Shown here in pieces: positions 51,803-61,407 of a DNA stretch of 64,000 nucleotides. The notes under the pieces are model-generated. The model was given only the letters and a program-made list of their open reading frames with translations. It did no database searches and was not told the DNA's origin. The DNA lies in assembly GCA_019352875.1 (NCBI GenBank), contig JAAAFW010000015.1:614465-678464 (forward strand). The letters run 5' to 3'. The position numbers were made by a program, and so were the translations under genes. The DNA comes from Pedobacter cryoconitis (GTDB taxonomy: Bacteria; Bacteroidota; Bacteroidia; Sphingobacteriales; Sphingobacteriaceae). Every line of letters begins with the position of its first letter. The first letter of the stretch is position 1.

Positions 51803-52771
51803 ATGAAAGCAGCAGTTATATACAATGCCAGCGAGGCACCAAAATATGAGGAATTCTCCGATCCGGTTTCCGCTGATGAAAATGAAATTCTGGTGAGCAT
51901 GAAAGCGGTGGCTATTCCCAATTTTGAAAAAGGGCTGGCCAGTGGTAAGCATTATGCCAGCATTACGAATACGGCACCCAGAATTCCGGTCACAATGGGT
52001 GTGGGTGAGATGGAAGATGGTACGCGCGTTTTTGGTATAGGTAAGGGCGGTGTACTGGCAGAAAAAGCTTTGTTTAATAAAGCGCAAATGGTCAGGGTGC
52101 CAGATGGTCTTGACAGTGTAACTGCGGCAGCAATTCCAAATGCTGTTCTGGGGTCTGCTTTGGCATTATTGTTCAGAGCAAATTTGAAAGCTGGTGAGGT
52201 CGTCTTGATTAATGGGGCAACTGGCTTTACTGGTAAGCTTGCGGTTCAGCTGGCCAAACACTACGGAGCTAAAAAGGTAATTGCAACAGGGAGAAATCAG
52301 GAACAGCTCGAAGAATTATTAATGCTGGGTGCAGATGAACTGATCTCATTGAAGAGTACATCCGAAGAAATTATCACGAAAATAAAAACACTACATGAAT
52401 CTGAACCTATAGGAGTAGTTATTGACTATACCTGGGGTAAGCCGGCTGAACTGATACTTACCGCTTTACAAGGTAAAGGCAAATTTACTCCTGTGACACG
52501 TTTTGTAACTGTAGGCTCGACAGCTGGTGATTCAATTAACTTGTCTTCAGCTATATTACGAAGTTCTGGTTTGTCATTGATGGGTTCAGGCGTAGGCAGT
52601 CTTCCAGCGGAAGCGCTACACCAATTATTCTCTGCTGTTTTACCGGAGGTTTATGCGCTTGCTGCTTCCGGTAAGTTAAAGATAGATACCGTAAGCTCCA
52701 GGCTGGCAGATGTAGAAACTGATTTTTACAAAGAGGTTCCTGCCAGCAAGAGACTGGTATTCGAGATTTAA
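51803..52771 (+). CDS. MDR-family quinone oxidoreductase-like dehydrogenase
   Basis: A 322-residue medium-chain dehydrogenase/reductase. The nucleotide-binding part includes INGATGFTGKLAVQLAKHYGAKKVIATGRNQEQL, with the usual A-x-G-x-x-G turn. The catalytic-zinc Cys/His pattern of alcohol dehydrogenases is not evident, so it is probably a zinc-free quinone or enoyl reductase. The N-terminus MKAAVIYNASEAPKYEEF is typical. It lies 76 bp after the Crp-like gene on the same strand; a terminator follows. Confidence 0.88.
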   Translation: MKAAVIYNASEAPKYEEFSDPVSADENEILVSMKAVAIPNFEKGLASGKHYASITNTAPRIPVTMGVGEMEDGTRVFGIGKGGVLAEKALFNKAQMVRVPDGLDSVTAAAIPNAVLGSALALLFRANLKAGEVVLINGATGFTGKLAVQLAKHYGAKKVIATGRNQEQLEELLMLGADELISLKSTSEEIITKIKTLHESEPIGVVIDYTWGKPAELILTALQGKGKFTPVTRFVTVGSTAGDSINLSSAILRSSGLSLMGSGVGSLPAEALHQLFSAVLPEVYALAASGKLKIDTVSSRLADVETDFYKEVPASKRLVFEI

Positions 52772-52776
52772 TCTGA

Positions 52777-52950
52777 TTATAATTCGTAAAAAAGGCTGTT
52801 TATCTGAGATATTCGGCCTTTTTTCTTTTGCAGAATCCAATACACAATAAACATTCCGTCGCTATAAAGCTGCCATTCGTCGTCGTGTTTTTGCCGCTCG
52901 TCTATTTTAATATTTTCTTTTGCAATTATTCCTTTGATTTGGGCTGTCAA
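52777..52950 (-). CDS. Unannotated small reading frame (57 aa), unknown function
   Basis: A minus-strand frame of 57 codons starting with TTG (52948-52950) and ending TAA (52777-52779), too short for standard ORF cut-offs. The sequence is protein-like: ENIKIDERQKHDDEWQLYSDG, then MFIVYWILQKKKG. A TAAATTTG box lies on the minus strand at 52979-52986, 28 bp upstream. The hairpin 52788-52824 overlaps its last codons, which argues against it. The pattern E(W)-x-L-Y-x-DG recurs in the 73-residue gene at 38425. Real gene status is uncertain. Confidence 0.35.
   Translation of the reverse strand: MTAQIKGIIAKENIKIDERQKHDDEWQLYSDGMFIVYWILQKKKGRISQINSLFYEL
52788..52824. terminator. Intrinsic terminator of the MDR oxidoreductase gene
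   Basis: AAAAAAGGCTG (52788-52798) pairs with CGGCCTTTTTT (52814-52824) with a 15-base loop; T-rich sequence follows on the plus strand. It lies just after the MDR gene stop and overlaps the end of the opposite small frame. Confidence 0.78.
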
Positions 52951-52987
52951 AGATCTTCAAGACCCAAAGATCAGCAATAGCAAATTT

Positions 52988-54148
52988 ATGAAAACATCCT
53001 TAAAGATCGGGATCCTGTTTATTTCAGGACTAGCCGTCGCCTCCTGCGGTAATGGTAAAAATGAAGCTGCACAACAAGCGGCAATGGCTAACCAGGTTAA
53101 AGAATATAAAGTTCTTGAGCTGCAGCCCAGATCTACCACGTTAAACACGGAATATCCTGCCAGCATGCAGGGACAGCAAAATATAGAAATCCGGCCCCGG
53201 ATAGATGGCTACGTCGAAAAAATCTATGTGGACGAAGGTGCAGTGGTGAAAGCCGGTCAGCCTTTATTTAAAATTAATGCGCCACAATACGAACAGGATG
53301 TAAGGACCGCCGTAGCTAGTATAAAAAGTGCTGAAGCACAGCTTAGTACAGCAAAACTGGCGGTCAATAAGGTTAAGCCGCTGGTTGAGAAGGATATCAT
53401 TAGCAAATACGAACTTGAAACAGCACAATATACCTATGAGTCTGCGCAGGCAACACTGGCGCAGGCCAAGGCTGCTCTTGTAAATGCACAAACAAATCTT
53501 GGTTATACATTGGTTAGCAGTCCTGTAAATGGGGTAGTAGGTTCTATTCCTTTTCGTCTTGGAAGTCTAGTGAGTAGTACTACCACAGATCCGTTAACTA
53601 CAGTATCAAGTATTGGAAATGTATACGCCTATTTTGCGATGAACGAGAAGGTTCTACTTGAGTTTACCAAGCAGGATCCATCAGTCTCACTGGACAAGAA
53701 ACTGGAGAGAATGCCCAAAGTGAATTTAGTGCTCTCCGATGGAACGATTTATAGTGAACAGGGTAAGATCGAAACGGTAAACGGTTTAATTAATACGGCT
53801 ACAGGTTCAGCTAATATCCGGGCAAAGTTTCCAAATCAAAAGGGAATTATTCGTAGTGGAAGCAGTGCAACAGTAAGGATTCCTAAAGCTTTGAAAGACG
53901 TAATTCTAATTCCGCAGAGTGCCACTTTTGAATTACAGGATAAACGCTTTGTGGTAGTTGTCGGAAAAGACGGGGTAACTAAAAGTACAGCGGTGACCGT
54001 GATGGCTAATACATCAGGGAATTTCTTCGTGGCAGACAGTGGTGTTAAAGCAGGCGACATTATCGTACTGGAGGGTGTTGCCACTATAAAAGACGGCTCT
54101 AAAATCAAAGCAAATCCTGAAAATCCAGAAACTGTTTACAAAGACTAA
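52988..54148 (+). CDS. RND efflux periplasmic adaptor (membrane fusion protein)
   Basis: A 386-residue adaptor lipoprotein from the ATG at 52988. The lipobox is VASC with Cys20. The biotinyl-lipoyl halves flank a coiled coil (about residues 55-200): IEIRPRIDGYVEKIYVDEGAVVKAGQPLF, then QTNLGYTLVSSPVNGVVGSIPFR, and a beta-barrel domain follows. It is the first gene of a three-gene tripartite efflux operon, with 11 bp to the pump gene. It links the AcrB-like pump to the outer-membrane channel. Confidence 0.95.
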   Translation: MKTSLKIGILFISGLAVASCGNGKNEAAQQAAMANQVKEYKVLELQPRSTTLNTEYPASMQGQQNIEIRPRIDGYVEKIYVDEGAVVKAGQPLFKINAPQYEQDVRTAVASIKSAEAQLSTAKLAVNKVKPLVEKDIISKYELETAQYTYESAQATLAQAKAALVNAQTNLGYTLVSSPVNGVVGSIPFRLGSLVSSTTTDPLTTVSSIGNVYAYFAMNEKVLLEFTKQDPSVSLDKKLERMPKVNLVLSDGTIYSEQGKIETVNGLINTATGSANIRAKFPNQKGIIRSGSSATVRIPKALKDVILIPQSATFELQDKRFVVVVGKDGVTKSTAVTVMANTSGNFFVADSGVKAGDIIVLEGVATIKDGSKIKANPENPETVYKD

Positions 54149-54159
54149 AATCAGACCCG

Positions 54160-57100
54160 ATGTTTAAAATATTTATACAGAGACCAGTCCTTTCTACAGT
54201 AATCTCCGTGATTATTGTGATCTTGGGTATTCTTGGGCTCATTTCCTTGCCAATAGCGCAGTATCCTGATATTGCACCGCCTACAGTCAATGTCTCTGCA
54301 AGTTATACCGGAGCAAGTGCCGACGTGGTACTGAAAAGTGTGGTTGTTCCTTTGGAGGAGCAGATCAATGGTGTAGAAAACATGACATACATGACTTCTA
54401 CCTCGGCCAATGATGGTACGGTGTCGATCAGCATATACTTTAAAGTAGGTACCGATCCGGATTTGGCGGCAGTAAACGTACAGAACAGGGTTTCCAGAGC
54501 GACAAGTTTGCTCCCTGCAGAGGTTACTCAGGCGGGTGTAACAGTCACCAAAAGTCAAAGCAGTAACCTGTTGATCTTTTCATTATACAGTGATGATAAG
54601 GCCTACGATCAGACGTTCCTGCAAAACTACGCGAAAATTAATCTGGTTCCGCAAATTCAGCGTGTAACCGGGGTTGGTAATGCATCTGTATTTGGCGCGA
54701 AGGATTATTCGATGCGGATTTGGCTTAAGCCAGAACTCATGCAGCAATATGGATTAATTCCCAGCGATATAACAGCGGCTTTAGCTGAACAGAACATTGA
54801 AGCCGCACCAGGGAAATTTGGCGAGAACAGCGATCAGTCCTTTCAATATGTAATCCGTTATAAAGGGCGGCTTACGGAAGTAACTGAGTTTGAAAATATA
54901 GTGATAAAAGCTGCCGGAAACGGCCAGCTACTCCGTTTGAAAGACGTTGCTAAAGTAGAGCTTGGCTCGCTGAGTTATTCTTCGACCATTGAAACAAATG
55001 GAAAGGAGTCCGTGGCTATGGCTGTTAGTCAGACGCCCGGATCTAACGCCAGGGATGTAATCAATCAGTCTAAAAAAATTATTGAGGAGGCTGCTCTTAC
55101 TTTTCCTAAAGGAATAAAATATACTACCCTGGTCGATGTCAATGAAAACCTTGATGCTTCTATTGATAAAGTAATTCATACACTGATTGAGGCATTTATC
55201 CTGGTATTCATAGTGGTGTTTATCTTTCTGCAGGATTTCCGTTCTACGCTGGTTCCGGCGATTGCAGTTCCGGTAGCTATTGTCGGTACCTTTTTCTTCC
55301 TTGATCTGTTTGGTTTTACCATCAATCTGCTTACGCTTTTTGCGATGGTACTGGCCATAGGTATTGTTGTAGATGATGCAATTGTAGTGGTAGAAGCGGT
55401 CCATGCTAAATTAGATCATGGCTATAAATCGGCTAGAAAGGCAACCATAGATGCGATGAATGAAATCTCAGGTGCGATTATTTCTATTACACTGGTCATG
55501 GCGGCTGTATTTATTCCGGTAACTTTTATTACAGGCTCTACAGGTGTGTTTTATAAGCAATTTGGTATTACACTTGCGGTTGCAATTATACTTTCTGCAA
55601 TTAATGCCTTGACACTCAGTCCGGCGCTCTGTGCACTATTACTTAAGCCGCATAAGGACGACGAAAAACACCAGAGCTTTATTCAGCGTTTTTACACAGC
55701 ATTTAATGTTGCATTTGATAATGTGACCCAAAAATATAAACGATCGGTCGAGTTTTTCGCAGTGAAGAAGTGGATCGTGATCGGGGCTATACTCATAGCA
55801 GCTTCCGGGTTATTTTATATGATGAAAACGACACCGTCGGCCTTTGTACCGGCGGAAGACCAGGGGACTATCTTTGCAAATATCAGCCTGCCGGCTTCTT
55901 CTTCTATGGAACGGACAGCAGCTTTAACAGTGAAAATTGACAGTATTGCACATACTATTCCGGAGGTGCAGAACACACTTCGTATAGTTGGACAGAACTT
56001 TACTGCGGGTTCGGGAAGTGCATACAGTATGGTCATTCTGAAACTTAAAACATGGAATGACCGTAAACGTACTGTGGACGATATTGTCAAGGAATTATTT
56101 GGCAAAACAGCGGGTATCCGTGAAGCAAGTATTTTCTTTATTTCCCCGCCGACTATTCAGGGATTTGGACAAAGTGGTGGTTTTGAATTCCAGTTACAGG
56201 ATAAAGGCGGACATAGTACAGCTGACTTCTATAAAGTTAATCAGGATTTTCTGGCAAAGCTTAATCAAAGGCCTGAAATTCAATATGCGACGACTTCATT
56301 CAATCCGAATTTCCCGCAATATATGATGGATGTGAATCTGGATAAATGTAAAGATGCAGGAGTGAGTGTAAATACAGTATTGCAAACCATGCAAGGATAT
56401 TATGGCGGTTTGTATGCTTCAAACTTTAATAAATTCGGTAAACAATACCGGGTAATGGTACAGGCTGACAACCAGTATCGTGCAAATCCACAGGGACTTA
56501 ATAAAATCTTTGTAAGAAATAGTGCAGGAGTAATGTCACCAATTACCGAATTTGTCAAAATGACCCGGGTTTACGGCCCTGAATCCATTACGAGATTCAA
56601 TCTTTTTAGTTCCATCGCTATTACCGGGGCACCGAATGCTGGCTTTAGCTCCGGAGATGCAATTAAAGCCATACAGGAAGTTGCAGCAGAAAATCTTCCT
56701 GCAGGCTATGGTTATGACTTTTCTGGTCTGACCAGAGAAGAGCTTGCTTCGGGCAGCGAAACCATCTTCATCTTTATTCTGTGTCTGGTATTCGTCTATT
56801 TCTTACTCAGTGCACAATATGAGAGTTATATCCTTCCGTTTGCTGTTCTGCTTTCTATTCCTTTCGGACTTGCCGGTGCCTATCTGTTCTCGATTATCTT
56901 TAAGCTGGATAGTAATATTTATTTGCAGATTTCACTGATCATGCTGATTGGATTACTGGCGAAGAACGGTATCCTTATCGTAGAGTTTGCATTAGAAAGA
57001 CGAAGAAATGGAATGCCGGTAGTACAAGCGGCTATCGAAGGTGCTGTAGCCCGTTTGAGGCCTATCCTGATGACCTCTTTTGCTTTCATATTCGGGTTAA

Positions 57101-57336
57101 TGCCTTTGATGTTTTCCACCGGAGCAGGTGCAATTGGTAATAAATCTATTGGTACTGGAGCTGTAGGTGGTATGCTCATTGGTACCATTCTGGGGGTGTT
57201 TGTGATCCCGGTACTATTTATCATTTTCCAGTCCTTACAGGAAAAAATTAGTGGACCTGCAAGAAACGGTTATGAAGAAGATGACGATGAGGTCATTACA
57301 AATGAACATAAACTGATTGAACCACCAAAAGCATAA
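54160..57336 (+). CDS. AcrB-like RND multidrug efflux pump
   Basis: A 1058-residue HAE1-type RND transporter. The N-terminus MFKIFIQRPVLSTVISVIIVILGILG is typical. The proton-relay Asp pair is in VLAIGIVVDDAIVVVEAVHAK, and the helix-10/11 Lys region is IMLIGLLAKNGILIVEFALE. The porter domains have TYMTSTSANDGTVSISIYF and GFGQSGGFEFQLQDK segments. Twelve helices in two repeats match the family length (about 1050 aa). It exports hydrophobic drugs, detergents or dyes through the partner channel. The next gene, the channel, starts 20 bp downstream. Confidence 0.97.
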   Translation: MFKIFIQRPVLSTVISVIIVILGILGLISLPIAQYPDIAPPTVNVSASYTGASADVVLKSVVVPLEEQINGVENMTYMTSTSANDGTVSISIYFKVGTDPDLAAVNVQNRVSRATSLLPAEVTQAGVTVTKSQSSNLLIFSLYSDDKAYDQTFLQNYAKINLVPQIQRVTGVGNASVFGAKDYSMRIWLKPELMQQYGLIPSDITAALAEQNIEAAPGKFGENSDQSFQYVIRYKGRLTEVTEFENIVIKAAGNGQLLRLKDVAKVELGSLSYSSTIETNGKESVAMAVSQTPGSNARDVINQSKKIIEEAALTFPKGIKYTTLVDVNENLDASIDKVIHTLIEAFILVFIVVFIFLQDFRSTLVPAIAVPVAIVGTFFFLDLFGFTINLLTLFAMVLAIGIVVDDAIVVVEAVHAKLDHGYKSARKATIDAMNEISGAIISITLVMAAVFIPVTFITGSTGVFYKQFGITLAVAIILSAINALTLSPALCALLLKPHKDDEKHQSFIQRFYTAFNVAFDNVTQKYKRSVEFFAVKKWIVIGAILIAASGLFYMMKTTPSAFVPAEDQGTIFANISLPASSSMERTAALTVKIDSIAHTIPEVQNTLRIVGQNFTAGSGSAYSMVILKLKTWNDRKRTVDDIVKELFGKTAGIREASIFFISPPTIQGFGQSGGFEFQLQDKGGHSTADFYKVNQDFLAKLNQRPEIQYATTSFNPNFPQYMMDVNLDKCKDAGVSVNTVLQTMQGYYGGLYASNFNKFGKQYRVMVQADNQYRANPQGLNKIFVRNSAGVMSPITEFVKMTRVYGPESITRFNLFSSIAITGAPNAGFSSGDAIKAIQEVAAENLPAGYGYDFSGLTREELASGSETIFIFILCLVFVYFLLSAQYESYILPFAVLLSIPFGLAGAYLFSIIFKLDSNIYLQISLIMLIGLLAKNGILIVEFALERRRNGMPVVQAAIEGAVARLRPILMTSFAFIFGLMPLMFSTGAGAIGNKSIGTGAVGGMLIGTILGVFVIPVLFIIFQSLQEKISGPARNGYEEDDDEVITNEHKLIEPPKA

Positions 57337-57356
57337 CCGATTTTAATTTAGAAAAC

Positions 57357-58763
57357 ATGATTCAAAGATATAATAAACAGGTTTTTGCTTTACTGATTGG
57401 AGCTGCTTTTCTAAGTTCCTGTGCGGTAACCAAAACTTATGAGCGTCCGTCTGTAAAAACCGAAGGGGTATACAGGGAACAGGTTTCAGCAGATTCTGTA
57501 ACTATGGCTAACATGCCATGGCAGAGTGTATTTGCAGATGAAAAACTCAAAGTGCTGATTCAGAAAGGACTTGAGCAAAATGTAGACCTTAAAAATGCAA
57601 TTCAAAATATATTACAGGCACAAGCCACTTTAAGGCAGAGCAAGCTTGCCTATTTGCCTACGCTGAGTGCAGATGCGAATGTGACTAGAAGTAAACAGTC
57701 GGAGGCCGGCCTGAATTTTCCCGAAGGTATAAATATCAACACCCTGACAAATACTTATAAGTTATCATTAAGTACGTCCTGGGAAGCGGATATCTGGGGT
57801 AAATTGAGTAGTAGTAAAAGAGCAGCATTAGCTAAATACCTGGGCACGGACGCGGCCAAAAGAGCCGTTCAGACTCAGCTTATCGCTGATATTGCCAATA
57901 ATTACTTCAGTTTATTAGCCCTGGATCAGCAGTTAGCTATCACCAATGAAACGCTGAAAAGCAGGATCGCAACAGTTGAAACCATGAAAATGCTCAAGCA
58001 AGGCGCTGTAGTAAATGGAGCGGCTGTTGTGCAAAGTGAAGCTAATCGCTATGCTGCGGAAGTTTCCATTCCGGATTTGAAAAGAAGTATCAGAGAAACG
58101 GAAAATGCCTTAAGCATTTTGCTTGGAGAAGCGCCGGCACGTATCGATAGAACCACACTGGCTGTACAGGTAAGTCCTGCTAATCTGGCAATCGGTATCC
58201 CTGCGCAATTGCTGCAAAACCGTCCAGATGTTCAACAGGCAGAGTATGCGTTTAAGAGTGCTTTTGAAAATACGAATCTCGCCCGGACTTATTTCTATCC
58301 AAGCTTAACTTTAACAGCCAGCGGTGGATTCTCTAATCTGGAACTCAAAAATTTCTTTGATCATTCGGTTTTCTATAATCTGGTCGGCGGACTTACACAA
58401 CCGATTTTTAACCAGGGATTAAACAAGGCAAGACTAACAACTGCTCAATCGCAGCAAATACAAGCGCTCAATAATTTTCAGCAGAGTTTACTTGTAGCCG
58501 GCCAGGAAGTTTCTAATGCATTGTATGCCTATCAGACAGCCGAAGAAAAGCAAGGAGCAAGAGCAAAGCAAATTGCGGCACTAGTCAAATCTGTAGACTA
58601 TACAGAAGAATTACTGAGATATAGCTCTGCAACAAACTATACAGACGTGCTCACCTCTGAGCAGAGTTTGCTTGCTGCACAGCTAAGTGGAGTGAGTGAC
58701 AGGCTACAGCAATTACAAGCGGTAGTCAGTCTATATAAGGCGTTAGGTGGTGGATGGAAGTAG
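57357..58763 (+). CDS. Outer-membrane efflux lipoprotein (TolC/OprM/NodT family)
   Basis: A 468-residue outer-membrane channel subunit with a lipoprotein signal; lipobox LSSC with Cys22. Two OEP repeats follow, including LKNAIQNILQAQATLRQSKLAYLPTLSADANVTR and PAQLLQNRPDVQQAEYAFKSAFENTNLARTYFYPSL, the typical RPDV motif. It forms the trimeric exit tunnel of the RND system encoded by the two genes upstream. The stop is 8 bp from the stop of the convergent LysE gene, with no separate terminator seen. Confidence 0.95.
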   Translation: MIQRYNKQVFALLIGAAFLSSCAVTKTYERPSVKTEGVYREQVSADSVTMANMPWQSVFADEKLKVLIQKGLEQNVDLKNAIQNILQAQATLRQSKLAYLPTLSADANVTRSKQSEAGLNFPEGININTLTNTYKLSLSTSWEADIWGKLSSSKRAALAKYLGTDAAKRAVQTQLIADIANNYFSLLALDQQLAITNETLKSRIATVETMKMLKQGAVVNGAAVVQSEANRYAAEVSIPDLKRSIRETENALSILLGEAPARIDRTTLAVQVSPANLAIGIPAQLLQNRPDVQQAEYAFKSAFENTNLARTYFYPSLTLTASGGFSNLELKNFFDHSVFYNLVGGLTQPIFNQGLNKARLTTAQSQQIQALNNFQQSLLVAGQEVSNALYAYQTAEEKQGARAKQIAALVKSVDYTEELLRYSSATNYTDVLTSEQSLLAAQLSGVSDRLQQLQAVVSLYKALGGGWK

Positions 58764-58771
58764 TAATAGCC

Positions 58772-59401
58772 TTACTTTTCTGTGAGAGCGACTTTTATAC
58801 CTAATATGATAAATATAAAACCGGAAGTTTTGTTCATAATCTCTTCAGCTCTTTTATGCTTGTTGAAAAGTACAGCGATTTTACTGCCCAGAAGTGCCAG
58901 TGCGGTACACCAGATGAGTGTAATCAGTAGAATTATTGAACCCAGTATAAAATATGGAGCCGGGCTATTTATGGCAGCGTGGTTAACGAACTGGGGGAGG
59001 AAGGCAAGGAAGAAAATGGCAATTTTAGGGTTTAGCACATCACTGAGAAAAGCGGTGTAAAACATCTTGAAATTACTTCCTGATTTTGCTTTCGCCACAA
59101 GTTCAGTTTGTGCTGATTTTGCAGTAATAGATTTATATCCGATATAAATTAAATATGCTGCGCCAAGATATTTAATGAGGCTGTAAGCAAAAGCAGACTT
59201 TGCCAGAATAAGTGACAAGCCGAAAGTGGCAGCAGAAGTATGTATCAATAAACCCATACTAACACCGATGGCAGAATACAAACCCGCAGTTTTACCTTTA
59301 GAAATACTTCTGGTTAATACCATAATTGTATCTACACCAGGGCTGATTACAACGATTATAGCCGTTAATATAAAAGCGGAAAGATTTTCTATACCATACA
59401 T
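58772..59401 (-). CDS. LysE/RhtB-family amino-acid exporter
   Basis: A 209-residue membrane protein of six helices. The N-terminal half reads NLSAFILTAIIVVISPGVDTIMVLTRSISKGKTAGLYSAIGVSMG, the RhtB/LysE family mark with the PGPD-like PGVD. The ATG at 59401 (MYGIENL) is preferred to a TTG eight codons upstream. Members export homoserine, threonine, lysine or arginine-type metabolites; the substrate is unknown. The gene is convergent with the RND channel gene, ending 8 bp from it. Confidence 0.9.
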   Translation of the reverse strand: MYGIENLSAFILTAIIVVISPGVDTIMVLTRSISKGKTAGLYSAIGVSMGLLIHTSAATFGLSLILAKSAFAYSLIKYLGAAYLIYIGYKSITAKSAQTELVAKAKSGSNFKMFYTAFLSDVLNPKIAIFFLAFLPQFVNHAAINSPAPYFILGSIILLITLIWCTALALLGSKIAVLFNKHKRAEEIMNKTSGFIFIILGIKVALTEK

Positions 59402-59534
59402 ATGCGGATGATTTGTTTGTTTCAAATATAAAATTTTGTGGCATAAATTAAGATTTTTGTAATCTTGAGTTCAGATTATATCATGCAACCAGGCTAAACT
59501 AAAATGTTGGGCTGTTATAACTAAGATTAATTGG

Positions 59535-59542
59535 TAAATTTG
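59535..59542 (+). promoter_or_regulatory. Putative -7 promoter box of the sensor kinase gene
   Basis: TAAATTTG, a match to TAnnTTTG, ends 29 bases before the ATG at 59572. No clear -33 element at the usual distance; a TTG at 59506 is slightly too far. Confidence 0.4.
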
Positions 59543-59571
59543 AACTCTTTATTCTTTTCCGGAACGACTCC

Positions 59572-61320
59572 ATGAAAAATATCCTCACCAATAAACCAGG
59601 GGAAACCTCCAATAATCTGCGTAAAGTATTTATACTTTTTTTGGCATTTACGTTTTTAATGGCTGCAGGCTCATTATTGCTCCGGCACTCTATTTTTCAA
59701 AAACTGCACATACTCAGTGATAAGTTAAGGGAACATGCACCGGGGCAGGAAATCAGTAATATTCTGCTGGACCTGAATGGTGCCGAAAGTGATTTTCAGC
59801 AGGCAATTCTATCCGGAGAAAATGAAAAGCTCGAAGATTATAAGACTAAGGTTAACAATACCTTTATTCAAATAGAAGCTATTCTAAAGAAGTATGATCT
59901 GGACAGCGGTCAGGTACTCGCTAAAAGCAAAGATAGAATCGGAGAATCCTTTGAACAGAAAATTCAACTTTCCAACCAGGTTTTTGGTCTTAAACACAAT
60001 TTTGACTCCTTGCTGAAAATTACAACAATTCAGAAAATCTCCGGGGCCTCATCAAATGATATACTTGGTAAATACCAAGTTAAACGCAGCATAAAAGGTA
60101 CGGTCTCAAAGGCAGATACATCCGTCAGGGTCATCAACGCAGAGCCCGGGAAAAAGGGATTGTTCAAGCGCTTACAAGATGCGATTGCAAATAAACAAGA
60201 GGGCGGGCAGTCTGTGAAAGTAGTGACGGTTAACCGGGAAAAAGAAATCAGAGATTCTATAAACAGAACACTGGCGCATCGGGATTATAGCTCGCAGGGT
60301 GGATTGCTCCGAAAATTAAATGAAGAGAACAGCCGTCTCGCAAAATCTAATCAGCAGCTTATTTCAACAAATCTAAGCCTGGTGATCGGGTTGCATGAAC
60401 TGGTGCAGCAGCTGAAAGATATTCACCTGACTGAATGGGAGCAAACCCGTACAGAAATGTTAAACCAATACCAGTCCGCTACTGAAGATATGAACACTTT
60501 TACGGGAGTGGCCGTACTCATGGTGTTAATCTTTATCGTGCTGTTAATTATCTATATCCGGAAGGCAGGTAAAGCAGAAGATAACTACCTTCTTGAGAAT
60601 GAACGTGCTGTTGCACTCGCAGAGCAGAAGTCGGAGATGCTGGCCATTATGAGTCATGAAATCAGAAATCCTTTGACTGCGATTACAGGTATCATTTACC
60701 TGTTAAACCGATCTGAAATGACGGAAGACCAGAAGAAAAAACTCAATTCGATCAATTTGTCTTCCAACATGCTGATGGAGACCGTAAACGACATTCTGGA
60801 CGTCAGCAAAATTGATAACCAAAAAGCAGGTGCACTGCACATTGTTTCATTTCAGCCTTGCGTGGAAATTAATGAAACGATTGCCGCAATGAGTTTCTCT
60901 GCAGAAAAGAAGCATATTAAACTACAAGCTGAATTTATCGGGAACCAGGAGACTACCGTAAAAGGGGATCCATTTAGATTGAAACAGATTATGATTAACC
61001 TGCTTAATAATGCGGTCAAATACACAGATCAGGGTGGAGTAACAGTAAAAGTGACAATCAACTCAACTGGTAATACAGAGTTGCTGACAGTTAGCATAAT
61101 TGATACAGGAATAGGAATTCCAAAAGAGCAGCAGGGAAAATTATTTACGCGCTACTACCAGGCAAACCGGTCGGCTGGAAAGCCAGGCACAGGTCTTGGA
61201 CTTTATATATGCCAACAATTGATACAGATTCAAAAGGGGAGTATCAGCGTGGAAAGTGAAGCGGGGAAAGGGTGTCATTTCAAATTTGAGATTCCTTATG
61301 CAGTTGATAAACGAGATTAA
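59572..61320 (+). CDS. Orphan sensor histidine kinase
   Basis: A 582-residue membrane kinase. One helix lies near residues 20-38, then about 270 residues of extracytoplasmic region with coiled-coil heptads and a Lys-rich, probably disordered stretch around 165-215, then a second helix at about 311-331. HisKA follows with His362 in IMSHEIRNPLTAITG. The HATPase domain has the N box (INLLNNAVKYTDQGG), G1 (IDTGIGIPKEQQGKL) and G2 (GKPGTGLGLYICQQLI). It has no receiver domain and no response regulator gene beside it, so the partner is unknown. Confidence 0.93.
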   Translation: MKNILTNKPGETSNNLRKVFILFLAFTFLMAAGSLLLRHSIFQKLHILSDKLREHAPGQEISNILLDLNGAESDFQQAILSGENEKLEDYKTKVNNTFIQIEAILKKYDLDSGQVLAKSKDRIGESFEQKIQLSNQVFGLKHNFDSLLKITTIQKISGASSNDILGKYQVKRSIKGTVSKADTSVRVINAEPGKKGLFKRLQDAIANKQEGGQSVKVVTVNREKEIRDSINRTLAHRDYSSQGGLLRKLNEENSRLAKSNQQLISTNLSLVIGLHELVQQLKDIHLTEWEQTRTEMLNQYQSATEDMNTFTGVAVLMVLIFIVLLIIYIRKAGKAEDNYLLENERAVALAEQKSEMLAIMSHEIRNPLTAITGIIYLLNRSEMTEDQKKKLNSINLSSNMLMETVNDILDVSKIDNQKAGALHIVSFQPCVEINETIAAMSFSAEKKHIKLQAEFIGNQETTVKGDPFRLKQIMINLLNNAVKYTDQGGVTVKVTINSTGNTELLTVSIIDTGIGIPKEQQGKLFTRYYQANRSAGKPGTGLGLYICQQLIQIQKGSISVESEAGKGCHFKFEIPYAVDKRD

Positions 61321-61377
61321 GGAGACGCCTTAGACGATCTTAACCTACATCAAGGCCAGACTGCCTATAGTTTCTTA

Positions 61378-61385
61378 ATTTTGAA
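61378..61385 (+). promoter_or_regulatory. Putative promoter box and strong RBS of the LLM gene
   Basis: TAATTTTG (61378-61385) fits the -7 consensus, ending 22 bases before the ATG at 61408. AAGGAG (61399-61404) is an unusually good Shine-Dalgarno match for this group and supports the start. Confidence 0.5.
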
Positions 61386-61407
61386 TAAATAAAAAACAAG
61401 GAGAATT

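Noticed and set aside
54151..55404. Minus-strand frames opposite the RND pump gene
   Set aside because: They are complementary shadows of a highly conserved 1058-codon gene.
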